Counted from the stretch's first letter, positions 33,390 to 43,884 are shown. The stretch is DNA of 64,000 nucleotides from Candidatus Nitrotoga sp. M5 (GCF_927904885.1 NZ_CAKMNW010000023.1:114865-178864); one strand, 5' to 3'. Notes: generated by a model not told the origin, from the sequence alone. Made by a program: numbers and translations.

Positions 33390-35664
33390 TAAGTGACTCT
33401 TCCGGTGGCGGGGGAGGTTGCTCTGGTGGCAAATTTTCTTTGTAAAAATATTCGGTTAACTCACCTGTCTCGTCCAGTAGTCCATCTTTGTTAATGCGTG
33501 CAGCCACCATATTTTCTGGCATGATATAGGTGGATTCAGGTACGCCTTTAAGTATCTTTGTCATGTAATCTATCCAAATGGGTAAAGCCGCCCCGCTTCC
33601 ACTTTCCCGCTTGCCCAGACTGCGTGGGCTGTCAAAACCGACCCAGGTAATCCCTACCACGGTGGGATGAAAACCGCTAAACCATGCATCCCTTGCCTCA
33701 TTTGTAGTTCCGGTCTTGCCTGCTAAATCATGTCGACCCAATCGCATGGCGCGGATGGCAGTGCCGTGTTGCACCACATCTTGCATCATATTTACCATGG
33801 TGTAGGCATTGCGCACATCTAAAACCTGTGGGGCGGTTTTTCCGGCCACCACGGGTGCGGCTTGGTGTAGCACATTGCCTTTGCTGTCCTCAATACGTTG
33901 GATGAAATAGGGGGTGATGCGGAAACCGCCATTGGCAAAAACGGAGTAACCCGTGAGCATTTGCATAGTCGTAACTGAGCCGGCTCCTAATGCCATAGTG
34001 AGGTAAGGAGGGTGCTTAGCTGCATCGAAGCCAAACTTGGTGAGGTAGTCTTGTGCATATTGCGGTGTAATAGCTTGCAGGATGCGAATAGAGACCATGT
34101 TTTTGGATTTGATAAGCGCTTGCCTCATGCGCATAGGGCCTTCAAACAAGCCACCGTAATTTTTCGGTTGCCAAGCATCGGTGCCAGTTTCTTCTGCTTC
34201 AATCACCAAGGGGGCATCGTCAAAAATGGTGGCAGGGGTCAGGCCCTTTTCCAATGCAGCGGAATAAATGAACGGTTTTATGCTGGAGCCGGGTTGCCGC
34301 CAAGCCTGAGTTACATGGTTAAATTGGTTGCGATTGAAGTCAAAGCCGCCTACCAGAGCATAGATTGCGCCATCGTGTGGACTGGCAGACACGAAAGCAG
34401 CTTCTACTTCCGGTAGCTGGACAATTGACCAAATATTCTTTTCGTTCTTCTGCACACGGATTAGTGAACCGGTACGTAACCGTCGATTCAGTGCAGTATT
34501 TTCGCTCATATAACGTTGAACAAATTTCAACCTTGCCCCGTTGATTTTGGCAATTGTGCCCCCTTTGCTGTAGGCGCGGATGCCTTTGGAATTCACTTCA
34601 AGTACCACGGCGGGAATCATGTCGTCACTATCAGCAATATCTTGTAGCGCTTCTTCCATCTCCTCTTCGGTATCTCCTTTGCTTAGGTCGATATAGCCTT
34701 CCGGGCCGCGGTAACCATGGCGCTGGTCATAATCCAATACGCCTTTGCGCAGCGCTGCATAAGCTATTGCCTGGTCTTTTTTACGGATAGTTGTATAGAC
34801 TTTGATACCTTGCGTATAAGCGTCATCCTGATAGCGTTCGAATACTTCTTGCCTAACCATTTCCGCCAGATATTCCGCTTTACCTGAAAATTCTTGATAG
34901 CTGTGTTTCACCATCAAGGGTTGTTGTAATGCCATATTTTGTTGCTGGATGGTAATGAAACCCAGCTCATGCATGCGACGCAGCACATACGTTTGGCGAA
35001 GTTTGGCACGCTTGGGGTTGACCACCGGGTTATAAATGGAAGGGGCCTTGGGTAAGCCGGCCAGCATAGCGAACTCAGCCACACTGAGTTGGTTAAGATT
35101 TTTGTCGAAATAGCTTTGTGCGGCAGCAGCGAAGCCGTAGGCACGTTGACCCAGATAGATATGATTAATATATCGTTGAAGGATTTCATCCTTACTCAGA
35201 TTTTGTTCGATTTTGATGGCAAGCAACACTTCGTTAAATTTACGCGACAGTTTTTTCTCTTTAGTCAGAAAGAAATTGCGTGCCACTTGCATGGTGATAG
35301 TGCTGGCTCCCTGCCTAGCGCCACCTGCGGTGAAATTGAAATAAGCAGCGCGTAATACGCCCTTGTAGTCCACCCCGCCATGTTCATAAAACCGATCATC
35401 TTCTGCAGCGAGGATGGCTTTTTTCATCAAGTCAGGCACTTTGTCAATCTTGATCATCGCACGACGTTCCGCTCCGAATTCTCCGATCAGGAAGCCTTCT
35501 GCGCTGTATATGCGTAGCGGGATTTTTGGCCGATAGTCGGTCAATGCTTCAAGCGAGGGTAGCGTGGGATATACCAGCATTGCGGTTAGCATCAGCAACA
35601 ACAGTGGTGTGATGATGAAGGCGAGGCCAGCTATGATCGGATAGAGCAACCAACGGGATGTCAT
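33352..35664 (-). CDS. mrcA: penicillin-binding protein 1A (class A)
   Basis: A 770-residue protein when started at the ATG at 35664 (MTSRWLLYPIIAG); an in-frame ATG at 35730 would add 22 hydrophilic residues. It has one N-terminal membrane helix, then a GT51 glycosyltransferase domain (EDDRFYEHGGVD, GASTITMQVARN, IYLGQRAYG). The ODD/OB insert typical of PBP1A comes next. The transpeptidase domain carries SSIKPF (catalytic Ser), SKNM and KTGTT. It polymerises and crosslinks peptidoglycan. The C-terminal tail is rich in Pro/Glu (PPEQPPPPPEE). Confidence 0.93.
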   Translation of the reverse strand: MTSRWLLYPIIAGLAFIITPLLLLMLTAMLVYPTLPSLEALTDYRPKIPLRIYSAEGFLIGEFGAERRAMIKIDKVPDLMKKAILAAEDDRFYEHGGVDYKGVLRAAYFNFTAGGARQGASTITMQVARNFFLTKEKKLSRKFNEVLLAIKIEQNLSKDEILQRYINHIYLGQRAYGFAAAAQSYFDKNLNQLSVAEFAMLAGLPKAPSIYNPVVNPKRAKLRQTYVLRRMHELGFITIQQQNMALQQPLMVKHSYQEFSGKAEYLAEMVRQEVFERYQDDAYTQGIKVYTTIRKKDQAIAYAALRKGVLDYDQRHGYRGPEGYIDLSKGDTEEEMEEALQDIADSDDMIPAVVLEVNSKGIRAYSKGGTIAKINGARLKFVQRYMSENTALNRRLRTGSLIRVQKNEKNIWSIVQLPEVEAAFVSASPHDGAIYALVGGFDFNRNQFNHVTQAWRQPGSSIKPFIYSAALEKGLTPATIFDDAPLVIEAEETGTDAWQPKNYGGLFEGPMRMRQALIKSKNMVSIRILQAITPQYAQDYLTKFGFDAAKHPPYLTMALGAGSVTTMQMLTGYSVFANGGFRITPYFIQRIEDSKGNVLHQAAPVVAGKTAPQVLDVRNAYTMVNMMQDVVQHGTAIRAMRLGRHDLAGKTGTTNEARDAWFSGFHPTVVGITWVGFDSPRSLGKRESGSGAALPIWIDYMTKILKGVPESTYIMPENMVAARINKDGLLDETGELTEYFYKENLPPEQPPPPPEESLIESIINNIFQFE

Positions 35665-36015
35665 GGGATACGGAATAGTATAAAAGGCATAGTTAGGATT
35701 ATATCGACTTTTGGCACGTGAATAATCCAACAGCAGAACTCATGAGGTGCAGAGCTATAATAACTCTAGTTTTAACGTAACGCTATCTTCGCCCGTGATC
35801 TGGGCGGGATCAAATCATGGAGTATATGGAATAAACATTTCAAAAAACGCTGAATCAGGCCAAAGCACAAATCAATGTGCACGAAAAAGTTGAGATTGCC
35901 CGAGCCAATTACCTTGTTGTCATTAGCAGCTACATAAAATAAATGCTTCCGATACCTGATCTGAATCCTCACTCTTTTTACGCGACTTAAACAAGCGCGA
36001 ATGACTACGCTGCCA
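35665..36015. other. intergenic region between mrcA and pyrD
   Basis: Holds the mrcA promoter region and the end of the pyrD transcript. A CGCCC...GGGCG hairpin lies near 35789-35806. A 96-codon minus frame here overlaps the end of pyrD and shows no family features. Confidence 0.35.
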
Positions 36016-37047
36016 TTATTCCACCCCGCAGTGCAAGTTGCCAATCGCTTTAACACATTCATTGATTAACCCAGGACCGCGATAAATCAGCCCACTATAA
36101 GTCTGAATTAGTGCAGCACCAGCGTGTATTTTTTCCGCTGCATCATCTCCGCTAAGGATACCTCCTACGCCAATGATAGGCAGCGTTCCTTGTAATGCAA
36201 TGGCAAGTTCGCGGATAACGGCAGTAGATTTGTCTCGCAATGGCGCGCCACTCAGTCCACCTGTCTCTGCATGCTGCGAAAGATGTTCGACGCCTGCACG
36301 CGTCAGTGTTGTATTGGTAGCGATCACGCCGTCGATGCGGTGGCGTTGTAACAGTGTCGCTATTTGGCGTATTTGTTCGCTATTAAGATCAGGGGCTATT
36401 TTTAACGCCAGGGGAACATATTTGCCGTGCGTGTCAGCCAACTTTTCTTGTTCGGTTTTAAGTTGCGTGAGCAGCGCATCCAGCTCATCATTTCCCTGAA
36501 GCTGGCGCAAATTTTTGGTGTTAGGCGACGAAATATTGATGGCGACATAGCTGGCATAGGTGTACACACGTCGTAAACCGGTCAGGTAATCGGTGGCGGC
36601 ATGTTCAATTGGCGTGTCAAAATTTTTGCCAATATTGATGCCAAGAATGCCACGATAATCTGCGCGTTTTACGTTTTCAATGAGTGCATCCACGCCGTGG
36701 TTGTTGAACCCCATGCGGTTGATAATGCCCTGAGCTTCAGGCAAGCGGAACAATCGCGGTTTTGGGTTGCCTTCTTGGGGGCGGGGCGTGACAGTTCCGA
36801 TCTCGATGAAACCAAAACCCAGTCTAGCTAACGCATTGATATGGTCGCCGTTCTTATCTAAACCTGCGGCCAGCCCGACTGGGTTAGGGAAGGTCAGTCC
36901 CATAACTTTATGTGGGTTGTCCTTCGGATGTTTGACAAACATCGGCAGCAGGCCGAGACGATAGGCGAGTTGCAGAGTTTCAAGTGTAATGAGGTGGGCG
37001 GTTTCCGCATTAAAGGAAAAAAGTAGCGGTCGAATCAGCGGATACAT
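36016..37047 (-). CDS. pyrD: dihydroorotate dehydrogenase (quinone), class 2
   Basis: This 343-residue membrane-associated flavoenzyme has an N-terminal amphipathic helix extension ([21 protein letters not shown]) that docks to the membrane and ubiquinone. The FMN barrel contains [27 protein letters not shown] and [11 protein letters not shown], with Ser as catalytic base of class 2 enzymes. It catalyses the fourth step of pyrimidine synthesis. It lies one base after the bpt stop in an aat-bpt-pyrD operon common in Betaproteobacteria. Confidence 0.95.
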   Translation of the reverse strand: MYPLIRPLLFSFNAETAHLITLETLQLAYRLGLLPMFVKHPKDNPHKVMGLTFPNPVGLAAGLDKNGDHINALARLGFGFIEIGTVTPRPQEGNPKPRLFRLPEAQGIINRMGFNNHGVDALIENVKRADYRGILGINIGKNFDTPIEHAATDYLTGLRRVYTYASYVAINISSPNTKNLRQLQGNDELDALLTQLKTEQEKLADTHGKYVPLALKIAPDLNSEQIRQIATLLQRHRIDGVIATNTTLTRAGVEHLSQHAETGGLSGAPLRDKSTAVIRELAIALQGTLPIIGVGGILSGDDAAEKIHAGAALIQTYSGLIYRGPGLINECVKAIGNLHCGVE

Positions 37048-37048
37048 G

Positions 37049-37783
37049 TCACGGCCTGTGCGCTGGGAGCGCTTGCCACTTACCTTGTATAAGACCTTGC
37101 AGCGGACTGAAGTTGGCTTTGTATGCCATTTTGCCGCTCTCCTCTATCCAGTAGCCCAGATACAAATATTCCAGTTGCAACTTCCGGCAAAGTTCGATCT
37201 GCCACAGAACGTTGTAGGTGCCAAAGCTGGATTTCGCTATGTTTGGTTCATAAAATGTATAAACCGAGGATAGCCCATCGTCGAGAATGTCGATGATACT
37301 TACCATTCGTAGCACTCCATTTTCGCGAAACTCTATCAGTATGGAATCAACATGGCTTTGCAGCAAAAAATTGCGGTATTGGTCTCGACTGTCATCTTTC
37401 ATGCCGCCATCAGGATGTCGCCCCATTTGATAACGCTGATACAAGGCGAAGTATTCTTCATCGTCTTTCAATGCATGCGACGAGGTTTCCAGATCGATGT
37501 GACGATGCCTGGAGCGGCGCTGTGTGCGGTTAGGTACGAAAGATGCTATTTCGACACGCACCGGAATGCAGGCTTGGCAGGCATCGCAGTGGGGCCTATA
37601 GGTAATAGTACCGCTCCGGCGGAAGCCGCGCCGGACCAGTTCCGAATACACAGCTGGGGGAATCAGAAAACTGGGCGTGGCAACCTGCGAGCGTGCTAGT
37701 CGATCCGGAAGGTAGCTACATGAATACGGAGCAGTAAGGTAAAGCTGCAGCGCCGACAGCGGAATGTCATGTAACAAGGTCAT
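37049..37783 (-). CDS. bpt: aspartate/glutamate leucyltransferase (Bpt)
   Basis: This 244-residue protein of the ATE/Bpt family has N-terminal [18 protein letters not shown] and [17 protein letters not shown], carrying the Cys cluster typical of the ATE_N domain. The C-terminal acyltransferase part has [18 protein letters not shown]. It transfers leucine from Leu-tRNA to N-terminal Asp or Glu, making N-degrons for ClpS/ClpAP. It overlaps aat by 17 bases, so both N-end-rule transferases are co-expressed, and it connects with sspB (a ClpXP adaptor) elsewhere in the window only by theme. Confidence 0.92.
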   Translation of the reverse strand: MTLLHDIPLSALQLYLTAPYSCSYLPDRLARSQVATPSFLIPPAVYSELVRRGFRRSGTITYRPHCDACQACIPVRVEIASFVPNRTQRRSRHRHIDLETSSHALKDDEEYFALYQRYQMGRHPDGGMKDDSRDQYRNFLLQSHVDSILIEFRENGVLRMVSIIDILDDGLSSVYTFYEPNIAKSSFGTYNVLWQIELCRKLQLEYLYLGYWIEESGKMAYKANFSPLQGLIQGKWQALPAHRP

Positions 37784-38522
37784 CGTCGAATTGCCATTTG
37801 AGCAGAGTGTTAGGACAGTGTATCAATTCTTTTAAGCGATGCATAAATTCTGCACGCGGAATCTCACGTGCACCTAGCGAGGCAAGATGCGGTGTGCTCA
37901 TCTGGCAATCGATCATGCCATAATTCCAGCGTTGCAATTGTGCCGTGAGATGAGCGAGCGCAATCTTGGATGCATCTATAGCTTGGCTGAACATCGACTC
38001 TCCATAGAACATGTGCCCGATACTGATACCATACAGACCACCCGCCAGACTGCCGTTTATCCAGATCTCCACCGAATGCGCCACGCCCATCTGATGTAGC
38101 TTGGTATAAGCTGCAATAACGTCGTCATGTATCCATGTTCCCGCCTGCTTACGGCGCGGCGCGGCGCAGGCATACATTACTTGTTCAAAAGCGCTATCAG
38201 TACGAACTTCGTAGCGCTTATCGCGCAAGGTCTTGCGTAGCGATCTGGAAATCTTAAATTCCTCAGGAATCAGTACCATGCGTGGATTTGGGCTCCACCA
38301 GAGAATGGGTTCCCCGGCATTGAACCAAGGGAAGATGCCTTGCCGATAAGCATCCAGCAGACGGTGTGCAGACAAGTCACCCCCCATGGCCAGCAAGCCA
38401 TTGGGGTTTTCTAGTGCCTGCTCCACAGGCGGAAAGGGTGTGCCAATATTCAAAACGTGATCATCTTCTGTAACGAGCCAGCTAAAGTAAAGGGCACCTC
38501 TAAAACCGTGTTTTGCGAGCAT
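37767..38522 (-). CDS. aat: leucyl/phenylalanyl-tRNA-protein transferase
   Basis: This 251-residue Aat-family protein has [31 protein letters not shown] and [13 protein letters not shown], the canonical N-terminal block, and [18 protein letters not shown] in the core. It adds Leu or Phe to N-terminal Arg/Lys of proteins. The only upstream ATG (38520-38522) lies inside the MITE-2 copy at 38491-38656, so the first ~11 residues ([11 protein letters not shown]) come from the element. Family members usually start ~10 residues before FPP. A TTG at 38453 is the only other obvious start, and it lacks a clear ribosome site. Confidence 0.9.
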   Translation of the reverse strand: MLAKHGFRGALYFSWLVTEDDHVLNIGTPFPPVEQALENPNGLLAMGGDLSAHRLLDAYRQGIFPWFNAGEPILWWSPNPRMVLIPEEFKISRSLRKTLRDKRYEVRTDSAFEQVMYACAAPRRKQAGTWIHDDVIAAYTKLHQMGVAHSVEIWINGSLAGGLYGISIGHMFYGESMFSQAIDASKIALAHLTAQLQRWNYGMIDCQMSTPHLASLGAREIPRAEFMHRLKELIHCPNTLLKWQFDDDLVT

Positions 38523-38656
38523 CCGTTATGTGGCTTTCCTGCTTACCTCGTTTTGTCACACATCGGCGTTACTCAAAAACAATATCGCTTACATATAAAC
38601 TATAAGCTGTGTTCAAATTTTTACTCGCGTAGAAAATTGAATTTATAGAGACGCTC
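38491..38656. mobile_element. MITE-like element, family 2, copy at the aat 5' end
   Basis: Left end AGGGCACCTCTAAAA and right end GAATTTATAGAGACGCTCT are inverted copies, as in the element at 31035-31209. The interior shares the CGCTTACATATAAACTATAAG and GCTTACCTCGTTTTG type segments. It covers the expected promoter and start region of aat. Confidence 0.65.
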
Positions 38657-38699
38657 TGAAGTGATTTAAGCAAGCAAGCAAGCTGGCTGATACTAGCAA

Positions 38700-39380
38700 T
38701 CAAGGTATATAAGGCTTTGTATTTAATTTGTGCGTCAGCCAAGTCTGGATATCACGCACTTCTTCGGGACATACCGAATGTTGCATGCTATATTGATGCC
38801 AATCAACCTGATAACCCCGTTTTTTTAATTCGTCAGCTGAGTCTATCCCTCGCGTATACGTCACTACCTGATCACTATTCCCGTGTGCCATGAAGATGGG
38901 GATATCGAGAGCAGCTGCACTGGCTTCACTCGACAAAGTTTCGACCTGAAGGAGATAGGAGGATAGTGAAAGAATGCCGCCTAGGCGCGACTTATGGCGC
39001 AAGCCGGTATGCAGCGCTATGGCTCCGCCTTGTGAGAAGCCCGCGAGAAAAATATTATCTGCAACAATGCCACGTTGCTTTTCCTGTGCAATAAGCGCTT
39101 CAATAGCAGCTTGCGAAGCGCGAATACCTTCAACATCTTGTTTGGCATTAACATTAAAAGCTGTAATGTCATACCATGCACGCATAACTAAGCCACCATT
39201 GATGGTAACTGGTTGTTTGGGGGCATGCGGAAACAGGTAGCGTATCGCTACCGGCAGGCTCATTTCTTCTGCAATGGAAACAAAGTCATCGCCGTCAGCA
39301 CCTAAGCCATGCAGCCAGATGATACTGTGTTGGGGAGATTTCCCAGTTTCGAGCGTGATATGTGGTAGAACGTTATTCAT
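38700..39380 (-). CDS. phospholipase/carboxylesterase family alpha/beta hydrolase
   Basis: This 226-residue protein has IIWLHGLGADGDDF (oxyanion-hole side), FLAGFSQGGAIALHTGL (nucleophile Ser in GFSQGG) and PIFMAHGNSDQVV (acid Asp). The final His lies in YSMQHSVCPEE. This is the EstB/acyl-protein thioesterase-like Abhydrolase_2 family. It has no signal peptide, so it should be cytoplasmic. It hydrolyses carboxylic esters; the natural substrate is unknown. It stands between aat and darP, without tight coupling to either. Confidence 0.88.
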   Translation of the reverse strand: MNNVLPHITLETGKSPQHSIIWLHGLGADGDDFVSIAEEMSLPVAIRYLFPHAPKQPVTINGGLVMRAWYDITAFNVNAKQDVEGIRASQAAIEALIAQEKQRGIVADNIFLAGFSQGGAIALHTGLRHKSRLGGILSLSSYLLQVETLSSEASAAALDIPIFMAHGNSDQVVTYTRGIDSADELKKRGYQVDWHQYSMQHSVCPEEVRDIQTWLTHKLNTKPYIP

Positions 39381-39428
39381 GGTTTGATGTTACGCGTCTG
39401 AAATAGTGGATGAATCTATGTCGGGTAC

Positions 39429-39947
39429 TTAAGAAGTTTGCTCCGGCAGAATTTCGCGTAGCATTTGAAAAATTTCACGATAGCTCTTCGGTGGTTTTCC
39501 CAGTTCTTTTTCCTTTATTGCATTTCGAACCAGCGCCCGCAGTCTTTGTGCATCAGCTTCTGGATGATCAGCGAGCAACTCGGTCATCGCCGTATCGTTT
39601 TCCAGTAGACGATCTCTCCACCGTTCCAGTTTATGCAGCCAAGCGATATGCTGGTTCGATTTCCCGCTCCATGCTTCCAGCTTTGCCACGATGGGGGCAG
39701 TTTCTACGTCGCGCATTAATCTACCGATATATTGCATTTGCCGTCGTTGTGCGCCAAATTTATTGATGCGCTTCATCTCGAAGACGGCATCAAATAAGTT
39801 TTCTGGCAAATCCATCTGTTTCAGTTTGTCGGTACTAAGTCCAACCAACCGCTCACCGATATCCTGCAGATCAAGCATCTGCTGTTTGATCTTGGTCTTG
39901 CTCGGCGGCAAATTTAAGTCTTCGGTATTGTCATTGTAGTAGTGCAT
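39429..39947 (-). CDS. darP: ribosome biogenesis factor DarP (YjgA, DUF615)
   Basis: This 172-residue protein of the DUF615 family has LPPSKTKIKQQMLDLQDIGERLV at the N-terminus, then KRINKFGAQRRQMQYIGRLMR. It is highly charged and helical. The E. coli homologue binds late 50S precursors near the peptidyl-transferase centre. It is divergent from pmbA across 62 bases, a pairing frequent in proteobacteria. Confidence 0.9.
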   Translation of the reverse strand: MHYYNDNTEDLNLPPSKTKIKQQMLDLQDIGERLVGLSTDKLKQMDLPENLFDAVFEMKRINKFGAQRRQMQYIGRLMRDVETAPIVAKLEAWSGKSNQHIAWLHKLERWRDRLLENDTAMTELLADHPEADAQRLRALVRNAIKEKELGKPPKSYREIFQMLREILPEQTS

Positions 39948-40009
39948 AGGTGCGAAATTATAAATAGATGTTGTTATGATAACGCTTTCCCATAAATATC
40001 GTTTACCTT

Positions 40010-41365
40010 ATGAATGACATTACACCACCCGAACATCGTTTTTCCCATTCCGCAGAGTCGCTGCGTAAGATTGCACGGGACATGCTTGAATATGCCAACC
40101 ACCAAGGGGCAACTGCCTCTGCTGCGGAAGTGTCTGATGGTTTCGGACAAACCGTCACTGTACGTCAGGGAGAAGTCGAAACCATAGAGTACAACCGGGA
40201 CAAAGGTCTTGGTATTACCGTTTACATTGATCAACGGCGCGGCAATGCCAGCACTTCAGATTTTTCGCCGCAGGCAGTGCGCGACACCGTGGACGCCGCT
40301 CTCTCCATTGCTCGTCACACCGCAACTGACGACTATGCCGGATTGCCTGAAAAAGAAATGCTGGCCACTGAGTTTCCCGATCTAGACCTCTACCATCCAT
40401 GGTTGCTGGATGTGGAAAGTGCAATTGAGCTGGCCAAAACCTGTGAACAGGCTGCATTTGATGCCGATAAGCGGATCGACAATTCGGAAGGCGCTACGGT
40501 AAACGTGCATGAATCTCAGTTTGTGTATGCCAACAGCTTGGGCTTTATCAGTGGTTATCCTACCTCGCGCCATGGTATCAGCTGCGCCGTCATCGCTGGC
40601 AAAGATGACGGCATGCAGCGTGACTACTGGTATAGCGAAGCGCGTGCATTGAGTGATTTGCTGACAGCAGAAAAAGTCGGCCAAATCGCTACAGAACGCG
40701 CCGTACGACGGCTTAACGCTCGCAAGCTCGATACCATGCAAGTGCCCGTGCTGTTCGAGGCACCGATAGCCGCCAGTTTGCTCGGCCATTTTGTCGGAGC
40801 AGTGAGCGGCAGCAGCCTGTACCGAAAAGCCTCCTTTCTACTCGACCACTTAGGTAAGCAAGTATTTTCGCCCAATATCTGTATTGATGACATACCCGAC
40901 ATTCCACGCGGCCTGGCTAGTAGCGCGTTTGATCGCGAGGGCGTGAAAACGCAGCGCCGCACCATTGTTCAAGATGGCGTACTGCAAAGTTATTTTCTCG
41001 GCACTTATGCCGCACGCAAACTGAGCATGCAAACCACCGGAAATGCAGGCGGCAATCACAATCTCATCCTGCGTCCTGGTGAATTGGATTTTAATGGTCT
41101 GCTAAAGAAAATGGGCCGTGGACTGCTGGTCACCGAACTGCTTGGGCAGGGTGTAAATCACATCACTGGAGACTATTCGCGCGGTGCGGCGGGCTTCTGG
41201 GTGGAAAATGGAGAAATCCAATACCCGGTAGAAGAAATTACAATCGCCGGAAATTTGAAGGACATGTACACTCATATTGCGGCTGTGGGCAATGATGTAC
41301 TGGTACAGGGGTCCAGGCAGTGTGGTTCCATTTTGGTTGAAAATATGATGGTGGCGGGGCAGTAA
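40010..41365 (+). CDS. pmbA: metalloprotease-related protein PmbA/TldE
   Basis: This 451-residue TldD/PmbA family protein has ASAAEVSDGFGQTVTVRQGEVETIEY near the N-terminus and the family C-terminal EITIAGNLKDMYTHIAAVGND. It lacks the HExxxH zinc site, as expected for the TldE partner of the TldD-TldE heterodimer. The pair processes peptides such as microcins and the CcdA antitoxin. TldD is not in the window. It starts 62 bases from the divergent darP. Confidence 0.93.
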   Translation: MNDITPPEHRFSHSAESLRKIARDMLEYANHQGATASAAEVSDGFGQTVTVRQGEVETIEYNRDKGLGITVYIDQRRGNASTSDFSPQAVRDTVDAALSIARHTATDDYAGLPEKEMLATEFPDLDLYHPWLLDVESAIELAKTCEQAAFDADKRIDNSEGATVNVHESQFVYANSLGFISGYPTSRHGISCAVIAGKDDGMQRDYWYSEARALSDLLTAEKVGQIATERAVRRLNARKLDTMQVPVLFEAPIAASLLGHFVGAVSGSSLYRKASFLLDHLGKQVFSPNICIDDIPDIPRGLASSAFDREGVKTQRRTIVQDGVLQSYFLGTYAARKLSMQTTGNAGGNHNLILRPGELDFNGLLKKMGRGLLVTELLGQGVNHITGDYSRGAAGFWVENGEIQYPVEEITIAGNLKDMYTHIAAVGNDVLVQGSRQCGSILVENMMVAGQ

Positions 41366-42042
41366 ATTTATTTGATTTAATGTGGTGAATTGTCGATGCC
41401 AATTAAAGGTGATAAATAATACTCCGATGAGGATTCAATACGGTGAAAGATCTTCTTTAATCTGGCTTGTCGTCTTGGAGACCTGCGCGGCCAAGCTCAC
41501 GAATATATGTGGCCCATTTGGTGAAACTTTATTTTCAGATGTCCGATGGTAGAGATTGGCCGCTTTTTGGAGGTTTACAACATAATGGTAAGCCGCTTAA
41601 TGCAGAAGTTTGAAGTGGATCGAAAGAACATGCAGCTACGTTAGAACGGCCCCTAAGCTTGCTGTATGAAAAACATGGATATGATGTGTAAATTGCATCG
41701 TAGCAAAAGGCTGCTGAACCCGCTATTTCTGTTCACAATGGCTATTAGAAAAGGTTATGTCGCAATTAATTTGAACTTGTTTAAAAAATTTATTCAAGCA
41801 TCTATAAATAACAGGGTTGGCTGTTCTTGTAGTTAATGAAAAACCCTGCACCATAGTAATTGTCAATACTCAACAGAAAACTACGACATAGCCCTTAAAA
41901 ATTGTCAAAATGAGACGAATATTTGTTTAGTATGCCAACATGATGGCAAATGGCGAATCCTCCGACAATACAGTTTTTTGAGAGCTGGAAATCGGAACAA
42001 GGCCGACAATTCTATTGGCATAAGCGGGAAAGGAAATAATAC
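41366..42042. other. intergenic region of ~680 bases without a recognised gene
   Basis: AT-rich DNA with only short interrupted frames. Some stretches (41500-41700) read like decayed coding sequence but match nothing I know. The promoter of the kinase-HDOD gene should lie in its last 150 bases. Confidence 0.35.
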
Positions 42043-43884
42043 ATGAGTTTCTCCCAGCAGCCTGTTAGTGTGGAAACTCCATCAAAACCTCGTGATGAAC
42101 GACTTAAAGTGGGACGGTTCATTATCCGCCGCTGGCTCGGCAGTGGCCTTCAAGGGAAAGTCTTTCTGGCTTTTGATCCGGTTTTGGAAAGGCAGGTGGC
42201 GATCAAGTGGTTGCATCCCACAGACAGTGACAAGCAATCAGAAAATCGTGGAATCTTTCCGAGCGAAGCACGTATTGTAGCCAAGTTGGAACATCCGAAC
42301 ATTGTGCCATTGTACGAGGCAGGTCTGTATCGGGACTTTCCATATCTCGTTTTTGCCTATGTCGAAGGAATGACTCTTCGCGAGAAGCGAGAGCAGTGCG
42401 GCGCCATGCCGGTAAAGGAAGCTTTACCCATGTTCGGAGCAATACTCTCGGGCGTTGCTTGTGCCCATGCGCAGGGTATCCTGCATTTAGATCTATCACC
42501 AAGCAACATCATGATTGATTCAGCTGGCGTACCCCGTATCATGGATTTCGGGCTTGCAAAATTCATGGGCGTGGATGCCGCGACCGACAGTAGCGACGAG
42601 CTAAGAGGATCGCCTCTTTACATGTCTCCAGAACATTTCAGCAATCATCCGTTAACTACTCGCTCAGACGTCTTCGTGCTGGGCTTAATCCTTTTTGAAA
42701 TGGTAAGCGGTAAATCACCAGTGCCAACGGAAAACTTACAAACAATCATCGATACAATAGCAAATAGCGAACTGGATTTGGGAGGCATGGACCGACTGGG
42801 CTTAAATCCAGGGCTACAATTAGTGATTCGGCGTGCATTGAGTCACGATGCCAACAAGCGATTTGTTGACGCTACTGAAATGAAACTAGCGATTGATGAA
42901 TTGCTCGAGCCAGCTGACCAGGATGTTGATCACAGCACTGTCCTGTTTCTGTTTAAACGCTTGGAACGCAAGACAGCCTTCCCCGCTCTCTCGAACAATT
43001 TGGTGGAAATTAACCGTTTGACCGATGAGAACAACCACGCAAATGTCGACAAGCTGGTCAACATAGTGCTCAGAGATTACTCCATCACCAACAAGCTTCT
43101 GCAACTTGCGAATTCGTCTTTTTACGGGCGTGCGAGTAGTGGCGTCAAGACGATATCGGATGCGATCCACCTGCTTGGCCTGAACGTCATCCGTACGACT
43201 TGCAACGGTCTTATGTATTTTGATGCATTAAAAGGTGGAGATCAAAACCTCAAAGACGCGTTAATCTGTTCTTTTGTTAGCGCATTTATTGGTCGCCATT
43301 TCGCCGTCCGTCTCGGATATCAAGATTTGGCCGAGGAGGCTTTCATCTGTGGAATGTTCCACCGACTTGGCAAGAGCCTCACCATTTTTTATTTTCAAGA
43401 GGAATTTAATGAAATAGAGCGGTTAATCCAAGAGTATGGTTTGAGCGACGAAACGGCTTCAGCTGGGATTCTCGGGATCAGTTACAGCCATTTAGGCATG
43501 GCAGTTGCTGAACGTTGGAAATTTCCCGAAGCTATACGGGGAAGCATCCAATGCCTTAATGTCGGAAAGTTACCGAAGCCCACGAAAACTGCTGAGCTTC
43601 AGCAGCAAATTGCAGCTTTTGCCAATGAACTATGCGAGCTTGCAGCAAATACTTCTGCTGAACAGGGATGTCTACGGCTGGAGGAATTTTCCGATCGTTT
43701 TGCGGAACTCGTATTGTTGTCACCAGCAGAGCTAATTCAGTTGCTGGAAGTGGCATTTATAAAACTGAAAGAATTTTCTCCGATTTTAGGCTTTGATTTC
43801 TCAAGCAGCTTATTTGTAAGCAGTGTCGATAATTTCCTTACCAAGATGGTGGTGAAATCATTAGAAGAATCGGAACAAAGTTGA
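42043..43884 (+). CDS. serine/threonine protein kinase fused to an HDOD domain
   Basis: This 613-residue protein has two parts. Residues ~25-290 form a Hanks-type kinase with glycine loop GSGLQGKV (33-40), K55 in VAIKW, H148-L-D150 LSPSN (catalytic loop), DFG at 168-170 and SPLYMSPEHF. HRD is changed to HLD, the 'non-RD' state often linked to activation without loop phosphorylation. Residues ~305-500 form an HDOD domain (FPALSNNLVEINRL, LLQLANSSFYGR, DAIHLLGLNVI), which lacks HD-hydrolase metals. No membrane helix is seen, so it is cytoplasmic. Such fusions are signalling proteins of unknown target. The gene is solitary. Confidence 0.88.
   Translation: MSFSQQPVSVETPSKPRDERLKVGRFIIRRWLGSGLQGKVFLAFDPVLERQVAIKWLHPTDSDKQSENRGIFPSEARIVAKLEHPNIVPLYEAGLYRDFPYLVFAYVEGMTLREKREQCGAMPVKEALPMFGAILSGVACAHAQGILHLDLSPSNIMIDSAGVPRIMDFGLAKFMGVDAATDSSDELRGSPLYMSPEHFSNHPLTTRSDVFVLGLILFEMVSGKSPVPTENLQTIIDTIANSELDLGGMDRLGLNPGLQLVIRRALSHDANKRFVDATEMKLAIDELLEPADQDVDHSTVLFLFKRLERKTAFPALSNNLVEINRLTDENNHANVDKLVNIVLRDYSITNKLLQLANSSFYGRASSGVKTISDAIHLLGLNVIRTTCNGLMYFDALKGGDQNLKDALICSFVSAFIGRHFAVRLGYQDLAEEAFICGMFHRLGKSLTIFYFQEEFNEIERLIQEYGLSDETASAGILGISYSHLGMAVAERWKFPEAIRGSIQCLNVGKLPKPTKTAELQQQIAAFANELCELAANTSAEQGCLRLEEFSDRFAELVLLSPAELIQLLEVAFIKLKEFSPILGFDFSSSLFVSSVDNFLTKMVVKSLEESEQS

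Noticed and set aside
35772..36062. 96-codon minus-strand frame beyond pyrD
   Set aside because: Overlaps the pyrD end by 47 bases, lacks a ribosome site and family features.
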